This document shows, piece after piece, positions 1 to 5,108 of a stretch of DNA of 5,298 nucleotides (positions within the stretch are counted from its first letter, which is position 1; each line of letters starts with the position of its first letter). The notes below the pieces were generated by a model. It was not told the DNA's origin. It saw only the letters and a program-made list of their open reading frames with translations, and ran no database searches. The DNA comes from Candidatus Aenigmatarchaeota archaeon. GTDB lineage: Archaea > Aenigmatarchaeota > Aenigmatarchaeia > QMZP01 > JAFGSV01. The translations under genes and the position numbers were made by a program. The DNA lies in the NCBI GenBank assembly GCA_020343635.1, contig CP070804.1:167034-172331 (forward strand). Direction: 5' to 3'.

Positions 1-1
1 C

Positions 2-256
2 CTGGACAAGCTCAGGAGGAAGAAATGTTCCGTTTCTTTTGACAACAGGATGAGGATGGCCTTTAGCGCCTGGCTAACACAGAGAGGGCTCGTCAGGCTC
101 GGGCGGTTCTTCATCAGCGAGAGGAACTTCAACATATTCATGACAACCTTCGCAATAGTAACGACGGTTCTGTCAATCTATCTGATAGTGCTCTTCATCC
201 AGTTCCAGATAACGCCGCCGTGTGATGTCGGAGACGTGTGCGCTGTGGAAGTTTAG
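2..256 (+). CDS. C-terminal fragment of an unrecognised membrane-anchored protein (5' end outside window)
   Basis: The frame is open from base 2 to a TAG stop at 254-256, giving 84 residues. The in-frame ATGs at 50 and 56 have no spaced Shine-Dalgarno or TATA element, so this is more likely the tail of a longer gene than a complete small one. The visible part starts with a basic stretch (LDKLRRKKC), continues with an Arg-rich amphipathic segment, and has one strongly hydrophobic helix of about 22 residues (roughly codons 51-72). It ends in a short acidic tail with two cysteines (PPCDVGDVC). By the positive-inside rule the basic part should be cytoplasmic and the Cys tail outside. I recognise no family. 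It overlaps the 3' end of the convergent VIT-like gene by 4 bases. The open frame and end point are fairly sure; the function is unknown. Confidence 0.6.
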   Translation: MDKLRRKKCSVSFDNRMRMAFSAWLTQRGLVRLGRFFISERNFNIFMTTFAIVTTVLSIYLIVLFIQFQITPPCDVGDVCAVEV

Positions 257-726
257 GCCAGGGTCGAAAGCCATGTGCCCAGACCGTGCGAGATTAATAT
301 GATGAAAAGCATCAGCGCTATGTGCTCCGCGATGGTCCACGGAATGTTCTTCTTCTGATGCTTCGCCACAAAGAAGCTCAGAACCGTTATTAGAAGAAGC
401 CCCCATATGACGCTCGCCACTATAGCCATCTGCAGCGGAAGCAGCAGGACGGGCGCTATGAAGGTCAATGCGACCATGAACTTGGCAGCGAACGTCGCTC
501 CTGTTGATTCCCACACCTCTCTGTTGCTGTGCTTGTACTCGGCTTCCTCGGATATGTGCATGCCCAGGGAATCTGAAAGCGCATCTGCGACGGCTATTAT
601 CACGATACCGCTTATGACAACGATAACAGAACTCGTGCTGGCGCTGAGGCCCACCATAAGGGCGAGAGTCGTTATTATCGCGGTTACCAGTCCGAAGCTG
701 AACCCCTTCCTGACGGAGATGTTCAT
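253..726 (-). CDS. VIT1/CCC1-family-like membrane protein (putative Fe/Mn transporter)
   Basis: This 157-residue protein is very hydrophobic. About five membrane segments can be seen (roughly 9-28, 33-50, 78-97, 100-120 and 131-153), the number expected for VIT1/CCC1 proteins. The segment GFSFGLVTAIITTLALMVGL followed by AVADALSDSLGMHISEEAE (46-63) is the pattern I associate with the short archaeal VIT-family proteins. The acidic cluster after SDSLGMHIS sits where VIT transporters carry metal-binding glutamates at the end of helix 2. Known VIT/CCC1 proteins export cytosolic Fe2+ or Mn2+; applying that here is inference. It is shorter than the eukaryotic members (about 250 residues), having little of the cytoplasmic metal-binding domain between helices 2 and 3. 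The start at 726 lies 29 bases from a TATA-like element and no Shine-Dalgarno is seen, so the transcript is probably leaderless. It is divergent from the maturation protease gene. Confidence 0.75.
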   Translation of the reverse strand: MNISVRKGFSFGLVTAIITTLALMVGLSASTSSVIVVISGIVIIAVADALSDSLGMHISEEAEYKHSNREVWESTGATFAAKFMVALTFIAPVLLLPLQMAIVASVIWGLLLITVLSFFVAKHQKKNIPWTIAEHIALMLFIILISHGLGTWLSTLA

Positions 727-783
727 GGATAATCTTTAGAACACTATCTACTTAAAAGGACCTTATTCAAAAATTAATATTGA
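727..783. promoter_or_regulatory. Divergent promoter region with one central TATA-like element
   Basis: This AT-rich gap separates the start codons of the VIT-like gene (left, minus strand) and the protease gene (right, plus strand). The only TATA-like core placed properly for either gene is CTTAAAAGG at 751-759. The centre of TTAAAA is about 29 bases from the ATG at 784 and about 29 bases from the ATG whose first base is 726. Archaeal TATA boxes are typically centred 26-27 bases before the transcription start, so both transcripts would start almost at their AUG. Neither gene has a Shine-Dalgarno sequence, as expected for leaderless mRNA. The core is not a strong consensus, and this is a prediction from spacing. 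Confidence 0.5.
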
Positions 784-1167
784 ATGGCAAAAACCATACT
801 CTGTTTCGGAAGCGAAGTCGCCCTTGATGACACCCCCTTCAGGATATGCGAATCCCTGAGAAACAACCATGATTTCAATTTTGTAAAATGCGACTCTCCC
901 ATAGATATCATGGCCTACGTGGACCTTGATGAACTGGTCATAATAGACAACGTTAAAGGCCTGAAAAGACCGAGGCTCTTCAGGAGCATAGAGGATTTCA
1001 AGCAAGTGGAGAGCGTGACCACACATGACATAGACATCGGGACCTTCTTACATGTCCTTGAGGGTATGGGAAAGCTCAAGTCCGTCAGCATAATAGGACT
1101 GCCGCATGGTTCCAGCAAGAGCGAGATCATGAAAGACCTGAAGAAGATACTAACGTCTCAGCTTTAG
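784..1167 (+). CDS. [NiFe] hydrogenase maturation protease (HycI/HybD-type, peptidase M52 family)
   Basis: This protein of 127 residues should be the endopeptidase that removes the C-terminal tail of the hydrogenase large subunit after nickel insertion. The family fold starts with a strand and a G-N-x-x-x-x-D-D/E turn; here it reads ILCFGSEVALDD (5-16), with Ser in place of the usual Asn. The three metal ligands of HybD (Glu16, Asp62, His93) have likely counterparts in Asp16, Asp55 (LVIIDNVKG) and His81 (TTHDIDIGTFL). The late strand SVSIIGLP (100-107) matches the family's 'V..IGI.P' strand. It is short for the family, which usually has 150-180 residues, and lacks C-terminal helix length. It lies next to and convergent with hydA, its likely substrate, overlapping it by 18 bases. 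The ATG at 784 has no Shine-Dalgarno and a TATA-like element 29 bases upstream. Family membership is well supported; the substrate is inferred from context. Confidence 0.8.
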   Translation: MAKTILCFGSEVALDDTPFRICESLRNNHDFNFVKCDSPIDIMAYVDLDELVIIDNVKGLKRPRLFRSIEDFKQVESVTTHDIDIGTFLHVLEGMGKLKSVSIIGLPHGSSKSEIMKDLKKILTSQL

Positions 1168-2436
1168 CTCAAGGAAATGGGTTGAACAGGAGAAGCACGG
1201 GTCATAAGCCCTTATCAGCATCTCGAGCTTCTTCTTGACGTTGGCATCGCTCTCCTTTATTATTGAAGGCATCCACTGCTGCATGTCGTACTCCATGTTC
1301 CTTACGTTCTGGCACGTGGGCGTTATGATGTTGGCGTAGGTGCACTTCCCTGACGGGCTGAATCTGTAGTGGTGGTAAAGGGTCCCCCTCGGAGCCTCGC
1401 AGGCAGCCACACCTTCCCCGGCTTTCGGTTTAACCTGCTTCTTCTCTTCCTTAAATCCGGACTTATCGTACTTCCCCAGGATTTCAAGCGCCCTGTCGCA
1501 TAAGTGGACCATCTCGACAGCCTGCGCTATGTTGTTGGTGAAGGTCGAGAAGTTGGGCACTTTGATCTTATGCTTTCTGAGCAGCTTCTTCGCTGACGGA
1601 GAGAGCCTGCTGCCGCTTATGTTGAGCCTGGCCAGAGCACCAGTCATGTAGGGCTTTCCTTTGTACATTGCGTACTTGGCCGTGGATCTTTGTATGGTCT
1701 CCTCCTCTATGTTCTTCCTGTAGCAAGGAACTGTGAACCCCTTTCCTCCGAAAACAGACACGCTTCCCTCATAGAGGTCGTAGACGCCTTTCTCCTGAAG
1801 CGCCAGGTACTGTGTTTTGTTCTCGAATTTCGGGTACTTGAATGAAAGGAACAACTCTGCGGCTTCTGTGCTGAGTTGCTTGATCTCCCTGAACTGTTCT
1901 GTCATACTCTCTACTTCTCCCAGATCCGGGACAGAGTTGAAGTAACCTACCCTGCAGTTTACAGGGTGGATGGACCTGCCTCCTATTTGTTTCACTATGT
2001 CGCTAGACCTCTTCTGAAGCTCTATGGCCAGTTCCATTTTCTTCTTATGCTTCCTCGCGATTCCCATCACGTCGTCTACCCCCAGATAGTCCGGAGCCGT
2101 GAAGAAGAACAGATGCGCTGTGTGGCTGTGTAAGTTACTCGCATGCAACAGCAGCCTTCTGAGGTCTACTGTCTGCGGTGAAGGTTTTATGCCCGTTCCA
2201 TTCTCAACAGCCTTTATTGCAGCGACCGTATGCATCACTGAGCATATGCCGCAAATCCTCTGGGATATCGTGGGCACGAGATCGAACGGCTTTCCTCTCA
2301 CCATATGCTCGAAGTACCTCGACGGCTCGAAGACAGCTATCTCGGCCTTCTTGACGTTCTTGCCGTCCATCTCCACGTCAAGCCTTGCATGGCCTTCCAC
2401 CTTCGTCAGGCTCTCGAGTGTATAGCTCTTGTCCAT
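1150..2436 (-). CDS. hydA: Group 3b [NiFe] hydrogenase large (alpha) subunit
   Basis: This 428-residue catalytic subunit carries the NiFe(CN)2CO centre that splits or forms H2 in the cytosol. The N-terminal motif is RICGICSVMH (60-69), with Cys62 and Cys65 as metal ligands. The C-terminal motif is DPCFSCSTH (412-420), with Cys414 and Cys417. Other family landmarks are TKVEGHARL (11-19, including the conserved Glu14), GGRSIHPVN (152-160), EAPRGTLYHHY (347-357) and ITPTCQN (371-377). Eight residues (FLELKLRR) follow His420 and should be removed by a maturation protease, so the gene is intact and encodes the precursor. The start codon shares one base with the hydD stop (TAATG), and a GGTGA Shine-Dalgarno lies four bases upstream. 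A Lys/Glu-rich segment (about 329-341) before EAPRG looks like a surface loop. The 3' end overlaps the opposite-strand protease gene. It is the last gene of the hydB-hydG-hydD-hydA operon, and its length is about that of the Pyrococcus alpha subunit as I remember it. Confidence 0.95.
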   Translation of the reverse strand: MDKSYTLESLTKVEGHARLDVEMDGKNVKKAEIAVFEPSRYFEHMVRGKPFDLVPTISQRICGICSVMHTVAAIKAVENGTGIKPSPQTVDLRRLLLHASNLHSHTAHLFFFTAPDYLGVDDVMGIARKHKKKMELAIELQKRSSDIVKQIGGRSIHPVNCRVGYFNSVPDLGEVESMTEQFREIKQLSTEAAELFLSFKYPKFENKTQYLALQEKGVYDLYEGSVSVFGGKGFTVPCYRKNIEEETIQRSTAKYAMYKGKPYMTGALARLNISGSRLSPSAKKLLRKHKIKVPNFSTFTNNIAQAVEMVHLCDRALEILGKYDKSGFKEEKKQVKPKAGEGVAACEAPRGTLYHHYRFSPSGKCTYANIITPTCQNVRNMEYDMQQWMPSIIKESDANVKKKLEMLIRAYDPCFSCSTHFLELKLRR

Positions 2437-3182
2437 TATTTCACCTTCTCCCCTGTATACTTGCTGAACATCATGTCTATCTTCTTCCTGTCAATTCCAT
2501 GCTCCTTGAGCAGCTTCGCCTCCTCTGACCAGTTCGCATCCGGCAACGGTCCTCGGCAGCCGTCGCATGCTGTCTTGCTTGCAGGGCACGGGGCATCGCA
2601 TCCCGCTATCGAAACCGGCCCCAGGCACGGGACGCCTTCCTTGAACAGGCAGCTGATGCCTGCTTTCTTGCAGTCGACACACACAGGATAATCAGGCTCC
2701 ACCGGCTTCTTGCCGAGAATGACGTCCCTGACAACCTCGATTATCTCATGCTCGTTTATGGGGCAGCCGTACATATGGCAGTCCACATGTATATGCTTGT
2801 GTACAGGATCCGCGTGCGGATAAGATTTTATGGCGATCTCTTTCCCGTAGACCATCTTGTGATAGGCATTATGCTGCTTTTCATCCGGGTTCCTCAGGGC
2901 AGGGATGCCTCCCAGGCAGGCGCACGTGCCGAAGGCTATCACGAACTTCGCCTTTTCCCTAACTTCTCTGACAAGCTCAGCGTTCTCATGGTTTGACACA
3001 GCGCCGTCTATGAAGGCTATGTCGTATTTGTCGGCCTTTTTGGGAGCCTCGTTGAGCATCCAGAAGTCCACCACATCCATCCTGTCCAGCAGATAAGGCA
3101 GCTTTTCGTTAACGAGCAGCAGCTGGAAGTAGCATCCCTTGCACGACGTCATCCCGAAGAAGGCCACTTTCGGTCTCACCAT
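2436..3182 (-). CDS. hydD: Group 3b [NiFe] hydrogenase small (delta) subunit
   Basis: This 248-residue Fe-S subunit passes electrons between the NiFe site of HydA and the HydB/HydG diaphorase part. The proximal [4Fe-4S] ligands appear to be Cys14 and Cys17 (TSCKGC), Cys87 (GTCACLGG) and Cys140 (YGCP), as in other [NiFe] small subunits. A second set of eight cysteines follows: 168, 171, 178, 186, 195, 199, 206 and 209 (from YPVCVDC through GVPCLGPV to CDGCRGP). These would hold the medial and distal [4Fe-4S] clusters, a pattern typical of group 3 enzymes. No Tat signal is present, consistent with a cytosolic enzyme. The frame stays open upstream to an ATG at 3287, but that extension is antiparallel-free read-through of hydG sequence with no hydrogenase similarity, while MVRPKVAFFG is the normal N-terminus. 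The true start is ATG 3182 or the next codon, GTG 3179. It overlaps hydG by 7 or 4 bases and hydA by one. Confidence 0.93.
   Translation of the reverse strand: MVRPKVAFFGMTSCKGCYFQLLLVNEKLPYLLDRMDVVDFWMLNEAPKKADKYDIAFIDGAVSNHENAELVREVREKAKFVIAFGTCACLGGIPALRNPDEKQHNAYHKMVYGKEIAIKSYPHADPVHKHIHVDCHMYGCPINEHEIIEVVRDVILGKKPVEPDYPVCVDCKKAGISCLFKEGVPCLGPVSIAGCDAPCPASKTACDGCRGPLPDANWSEEAKLLKEHGIDRKKIDMMFSKYTGEKVK
2441..2445 (-). promoter_or_regulatory. Ribosome binding site of hydA, inside the end of hydD
   Basis: On the minus strand GGTGA precedes the hydA ATG by four bases (AATA). It matches the GGAGGTGA complement of the archaeal 16S rRNA tail and supports the start at 2436. It lies within the last codons of hydD, so hydA translation probably depends on ribosomes ending hydD at the TAATG junction. 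Confidence 0.7.
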
Positions 3183-4009
3183 ACCTCCTCCTGCATCCTC
3201 TTTATCTCCCTGAGACTGAAGATCGGTCCGTCCCTGCAGACGTATTTGTCCCCGATGTTGCAGTGCCCGCACTTGCCTATGCCGCACTGCATCATCCTCT
3301 CGAACGAAAGATGTATGTCAAGATCGTCTATGCCCAGTTTTTGGAAGGCCTGAGATACGAACTTCAGCATGACGGAAGGTCCGCACGAAAGCCCCACTGT
3401 ATTAGCCGGGTTTATCTTCAGCTTCTTCAGCGGATCTGTAACGAGTCCAACGCAGCCTTCCCAGCCCTTGCACTTCTCCTCCACCGTGGTTATCATCTCT
3501 AAGTTCTTGGCTCTCTTCCATCTGGATGCACTGGAACGGTAGACGATATCATTCACATGTTCCACGCCGTAAATCACCCATATCCTGCCGTAGTCTTTCC
3601 TTTTCTGCAAAATATATTCCACAGTCGATGCCAGAGGAGGGAACCCGATACCGCCTGCGACAATTATCACGTCCTTTCCTTTAATCTCGTCGACAGGGAA
3701 TCCGTTCCCGTACGGGCCTCTCACGCCAAGCAGGTCGCCTTTCTTCATGGTGAGCATGGAGTTCGTCACGTTCCCTACATTCCTGACGCTTATCTTAATC
3801 TCAGGATCCTTGGGCGTAGAGCACATGGAGAAGGGGGCTTCACCTATGCCCATGAGCGAGAAGAGTCCGAACTGCCCGGGCATGAAGCTGAAGTGCTTCC
3901 TGTCTGCGGGTTTCCCGAACTTCAGGACGAACGTCTTTATGTCCGGAGTCTCGTCTATTATTTTGACGACCTTCGCAGGATTCGGCTTGTACGTATGCTC
4001 ATCTACCAT
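3176..4009 (-). CDS. hydG: Group 3b hydrogenase gamma subunit (FAD/NAD(P)-binding, [2Fe-2S])
   Basis: This 277-residue subunit is where NAD(P)H should react. It has the ferredoxin-NADP reductase / PyrK-like layout. The FAD barrel has FMPGQF (42-47), APFSMCSTP (58-66, in place of the usual RxYS) and the phosphate-binding VRNVGNVTNSM (75-85), then RGPYGNGFP (97-105). The nucleotide domain has IIVAGGIGFPPL (115-126) and SCGPSVM (208-214). A C-terminal [2Fe-2S] site is formed by Cys242, Cys247, Cys250 and Cys258 (QCGIGKCGHC ... YVC). These features are those of SHI-type gamma subunits. Whether NADP or NAD is preferred cannot be read from the sequence with confidence. The ATG at 4009 overlaps the hydB end by 11 bases and is preceded by AGGTGA with nine bases between. 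The stop overlaps the hydD start. Confidence 0.93.
   Translation of the reverse strand: MVDEHTYKPNPAKVVKIIDETPDIKTFVLKFGKPADRKHFSFMPGQFGLFSLMGIGEAPFSMCSTPKDPEIKISVRNVGNVTNSMLTMKKGDLLGVRGPYGNGFPVDEIKGKDVIIVAGGIGFPPLASTVEYILQKRKDYGRIWVIYGVEHVNDIVYRSSASRWKRAKNLEMITTVEEKCKGWEGCVGLVTDPLKKLKINPANTVGLSCGPSVMLKFVSQAFQKLGIDDLDIHLSFERMMQCGIGKCGHCNIGDKYVCRDGPIFSLREIKRMQEEVW
3183..3191 (-). promoter_or_regulatory. Strong Shine-Dalgarno of hydD, touching the start codon
   Basis: The minus strand reads GGAGGAGGT directly before ATGGTG. If the ribosome pairs with the last GGAGGT, the gap is zero bases to the ATG at 3182 and three bases to the GTG at 3179. If it pairs with the first GGAGG, the gap is four or seven bases. 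The GTG would give a GTGA overlap with the hydG stop, a common form of coupling. The choice alters the protein by a single residue. Confidence 0.65.
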
Positions 4010-5012
4010 AACTCTTCCTCACCTTTGCGGCCTCCTCAGTGATATCGATATGCGCCATGCACTCGGTTATGCAGCGCCCGCATCCGACGCAGTGGCTCTT
4101 CCCCTCGTTTTCCATCCCGTAAACGAGCTTGTGGTAGAAGAACTGCTTCACTCTTTCGGCCCTGTGCTGCCTGAAGACCATGTTACCTGCGACCCTGGAG
4201 AAGCGCAGCAGCATGCAGTAGTCCATCTCCCGCTTGATCTCACCTTTGCTCAGGTCCGTCATATCAGGCTCATGCTTAAGGCTGAAGCAGAAGCAGGTGG
4301 GACAGGAGAACGTGCAGCACGCGCACGAAAGGCACCTCTTCGCGACGTCCTCCCAGATCTTGCTCTTGGCGGCCCTCTTCATCATATCCGGAAGCCCGTT
4401 CATGTCCAGCTTTTTCTCGCAGCCAGGCTTCGGTTTTACGGGCTTCTCAAGCGTTTCAGTAAATATCCTGCCCGCACCTTTCACGAGCTTCGCTCCCTCG
4501 GGTGTCCCGACCTCGACATGGTACCTTTCACCGGCATCCGTAAGCAGGATATCGAAGCCCCCAGTGAGCGTGTCGGTCTCCATGGACTCGCAGAAGCAGT
4601 TCTCACCAGCCTCGGTGCAGTTGAGCGCGATTATAAGGGTGCTCTTCCTCCTCTCGACATAATGCATCTCCATATCCCCGTGACCCATCATGACCTTGTC
4701 CAGAACGATTATGCCGTGTACATCGCACGGCCTCACCCCGAACAGGACCTTCTTGCGCTCATCGAAGACCTCGCATATGGTTTTCCGAGCGTACCTGACC
4801 AGGGTCTCGCCTTCCGGCATCAGTATCTCCCTTGGGGGGAATTCGGTGTTGGAATAGCCTGCCAGCTCAATTTCCTGACCCCTTTTGAGCCGAGAGAAGT
4901 TGTACCTGCCTTTCGTCTTAACGGGCGCATAAACGTCCATTTTGGAAGCCAGCGCACCCAGGAACTTCTGAAGGTCTTTCTTCTCCATCGTATAGTTGGC
5001 TTGTTTCACCAT
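3999..5012 (-). CDS. hydB: Group 3b hydrogenase beta subunit (Fe-S electron transfer, AsrA-like)
   Basis: This 337-residue cytosolic subunit links the small subunit to the FAD subunit. Family landmarks are FGVRPCDVHGI (91-101), ALNCTEAGENCFCESM (129-144) and a long helical segment with DYCMLLRF and FRQHRAERVKQFFYHKL. Two four-cysteine cluster sites are visible: C227, C230, C233, C237 (CLSCACCTFSC, with further Cys at 232, 240 and 242) and C308, C311, C314, C318 (CVGCGRCITEC). They should hold [4Fe-4S] clusters. The related AsrA family serves anaerobic sulfite reductase, which explains the reported sulfur-reducing side activity of such enzymes. The second site lacks the usual Pro after its last Cys (CMAH). 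The ATG at 5012 is chosen over the Met at codon 9 because a TATA-like box lies 38 bases upstream; Shine-Dalgarno support is weak. It is the first gene of the operon, divergent from hypA. Confidence 0.93.
   Translation of the reverse strand: MVKQANYTMEKKDLQKFLGALASKMDVYAPVKTKGRYNFSRLKRGQEIELAGYSNTEFPPREILMPEGETLVRYARKTICEVFDERKKVLFGVRPCDVHGIIVLDKVMMGHGDMEMHYVERRKSTLIIALNCTEAGENCFCESMETDTLTGGFDILLTDAGERYHVEVGTPEGAKLVKGAGRIFTETLEKPVKPKPGCEKKLDMNGLPDMMKRAAKSKIWEDVAKRCLSCACCTFSCPTCFCFSLKHEPDMTDLSKGEIKREMDYCMLLRFSRVAGNMVFRQHRAERVKQFFYHKLVYGMENEGKSHCVGCGRCITECMAHIDITEEAAKVRKSYGR
4019..4024 (-). promoter_or_regulatory. Ribosome binding site of hydG, inside hydB
   Basis: The minus strand carries AGGTGA followed nine bases later by the hydG ATG; a nearer GAGG is also present. 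It lies within hydB codons, which supports the 11-base overlap as the real start and translational coupling between the subunits. Confidence 0.6.
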
Positions 5013-5018
5013 CAGAAT

Positions 5019-5037
5019 CCCAATATAATTTCTTGGG
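5019..5037. repeat. Short inverted repeat over the predicted hydB transcription start (possible operator)
   Basis: CCCAA (5019-5023) and TTGGG (5033-5037) form a perfect five-base inverted repeat around a nine-base AT-rich spacer. It lies between the hydB TATA-like box and the hydB start codon and covers the predicted start point, a usual place for an archaeal repressor to bind. Arms this short can arise by chance. Confidence 0.3.
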
Positions 5038-5046
5038 GACTCTGTG

Positions 5047-5054
5047 TTATATTT
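5047..5054 (-). promoter_or_regulatory. hydB: TATA-like box for the hydBGDA operon
   Basis: On the minus strand AAATATAA is centred about 38 bases before the hydB ATG. With usual archaeal spacing the transcript would start near 5025, giving a leader of about 13 bases with only a weak GGGA-type Shine-Dalgarno. An alternative AT-rich core, AATTATATT (about 5022-5030), lies too near the ATG. Position and composition are the only evidence. Confidence 0.45.
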
Positions 5055-5066
5055 GTTGACGGAATA

Positions 5067-5081
5067 GAAACGCTTTTATAC
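5067..5081 (+). promoter_or_regulatory. hypA: BRE/TATA promoter of hypA
   Basis: GAAACGC followed by TTTTATAC resembles the archaeal BRE plus TATA arrangement. The TATA centre is about 31 bases before the hypA ATG, so transcription should begin around 5103 with a leader of only a few bases. A second AT-rich run (AATATAATA, 5092-5100) is too close to be the TATA box and may help melting. Confidence 0.55.
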
Positions 5082-5108
5082 ATCCCCTCTGAATATAATA
5101 GGGTTTTC

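Noticed and set aside
50..256. Complete 68-residue small membrane protein starting at ATG 50
   Set aside because: The frame is open to the window edge and the ATG has no spaced Shine-Dalgarno or TATA element, so a partial longer gene is more likely. A small protein cannot be excluded.
407..739. 110-residue frame on the plus strand opposite the VIT-like gene
   Set aside because: It is a shadow of the membrane protein gene: the minus-strand frame has five coherent membrane helices and VIT-like motifs, while this one matches nothing.
3183..3287. N-terminal extension of the small subunit to an ATG at 3287
   Set aside because: The extra 35 residues are low-complexity, out-of-frame translation of the hydG 3' end. 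The normal small-subunit N-terminus and a strong Shine-Dalgarno occur at 3182.
5044..5060. SurR-type operator (GTTn3AAC) upstream of the hydrogenase operon, as in Thermococcales
   Set aside because: GTT and AAC half sites occur but not with the required spacing and orientation, so no SurR site is supported.
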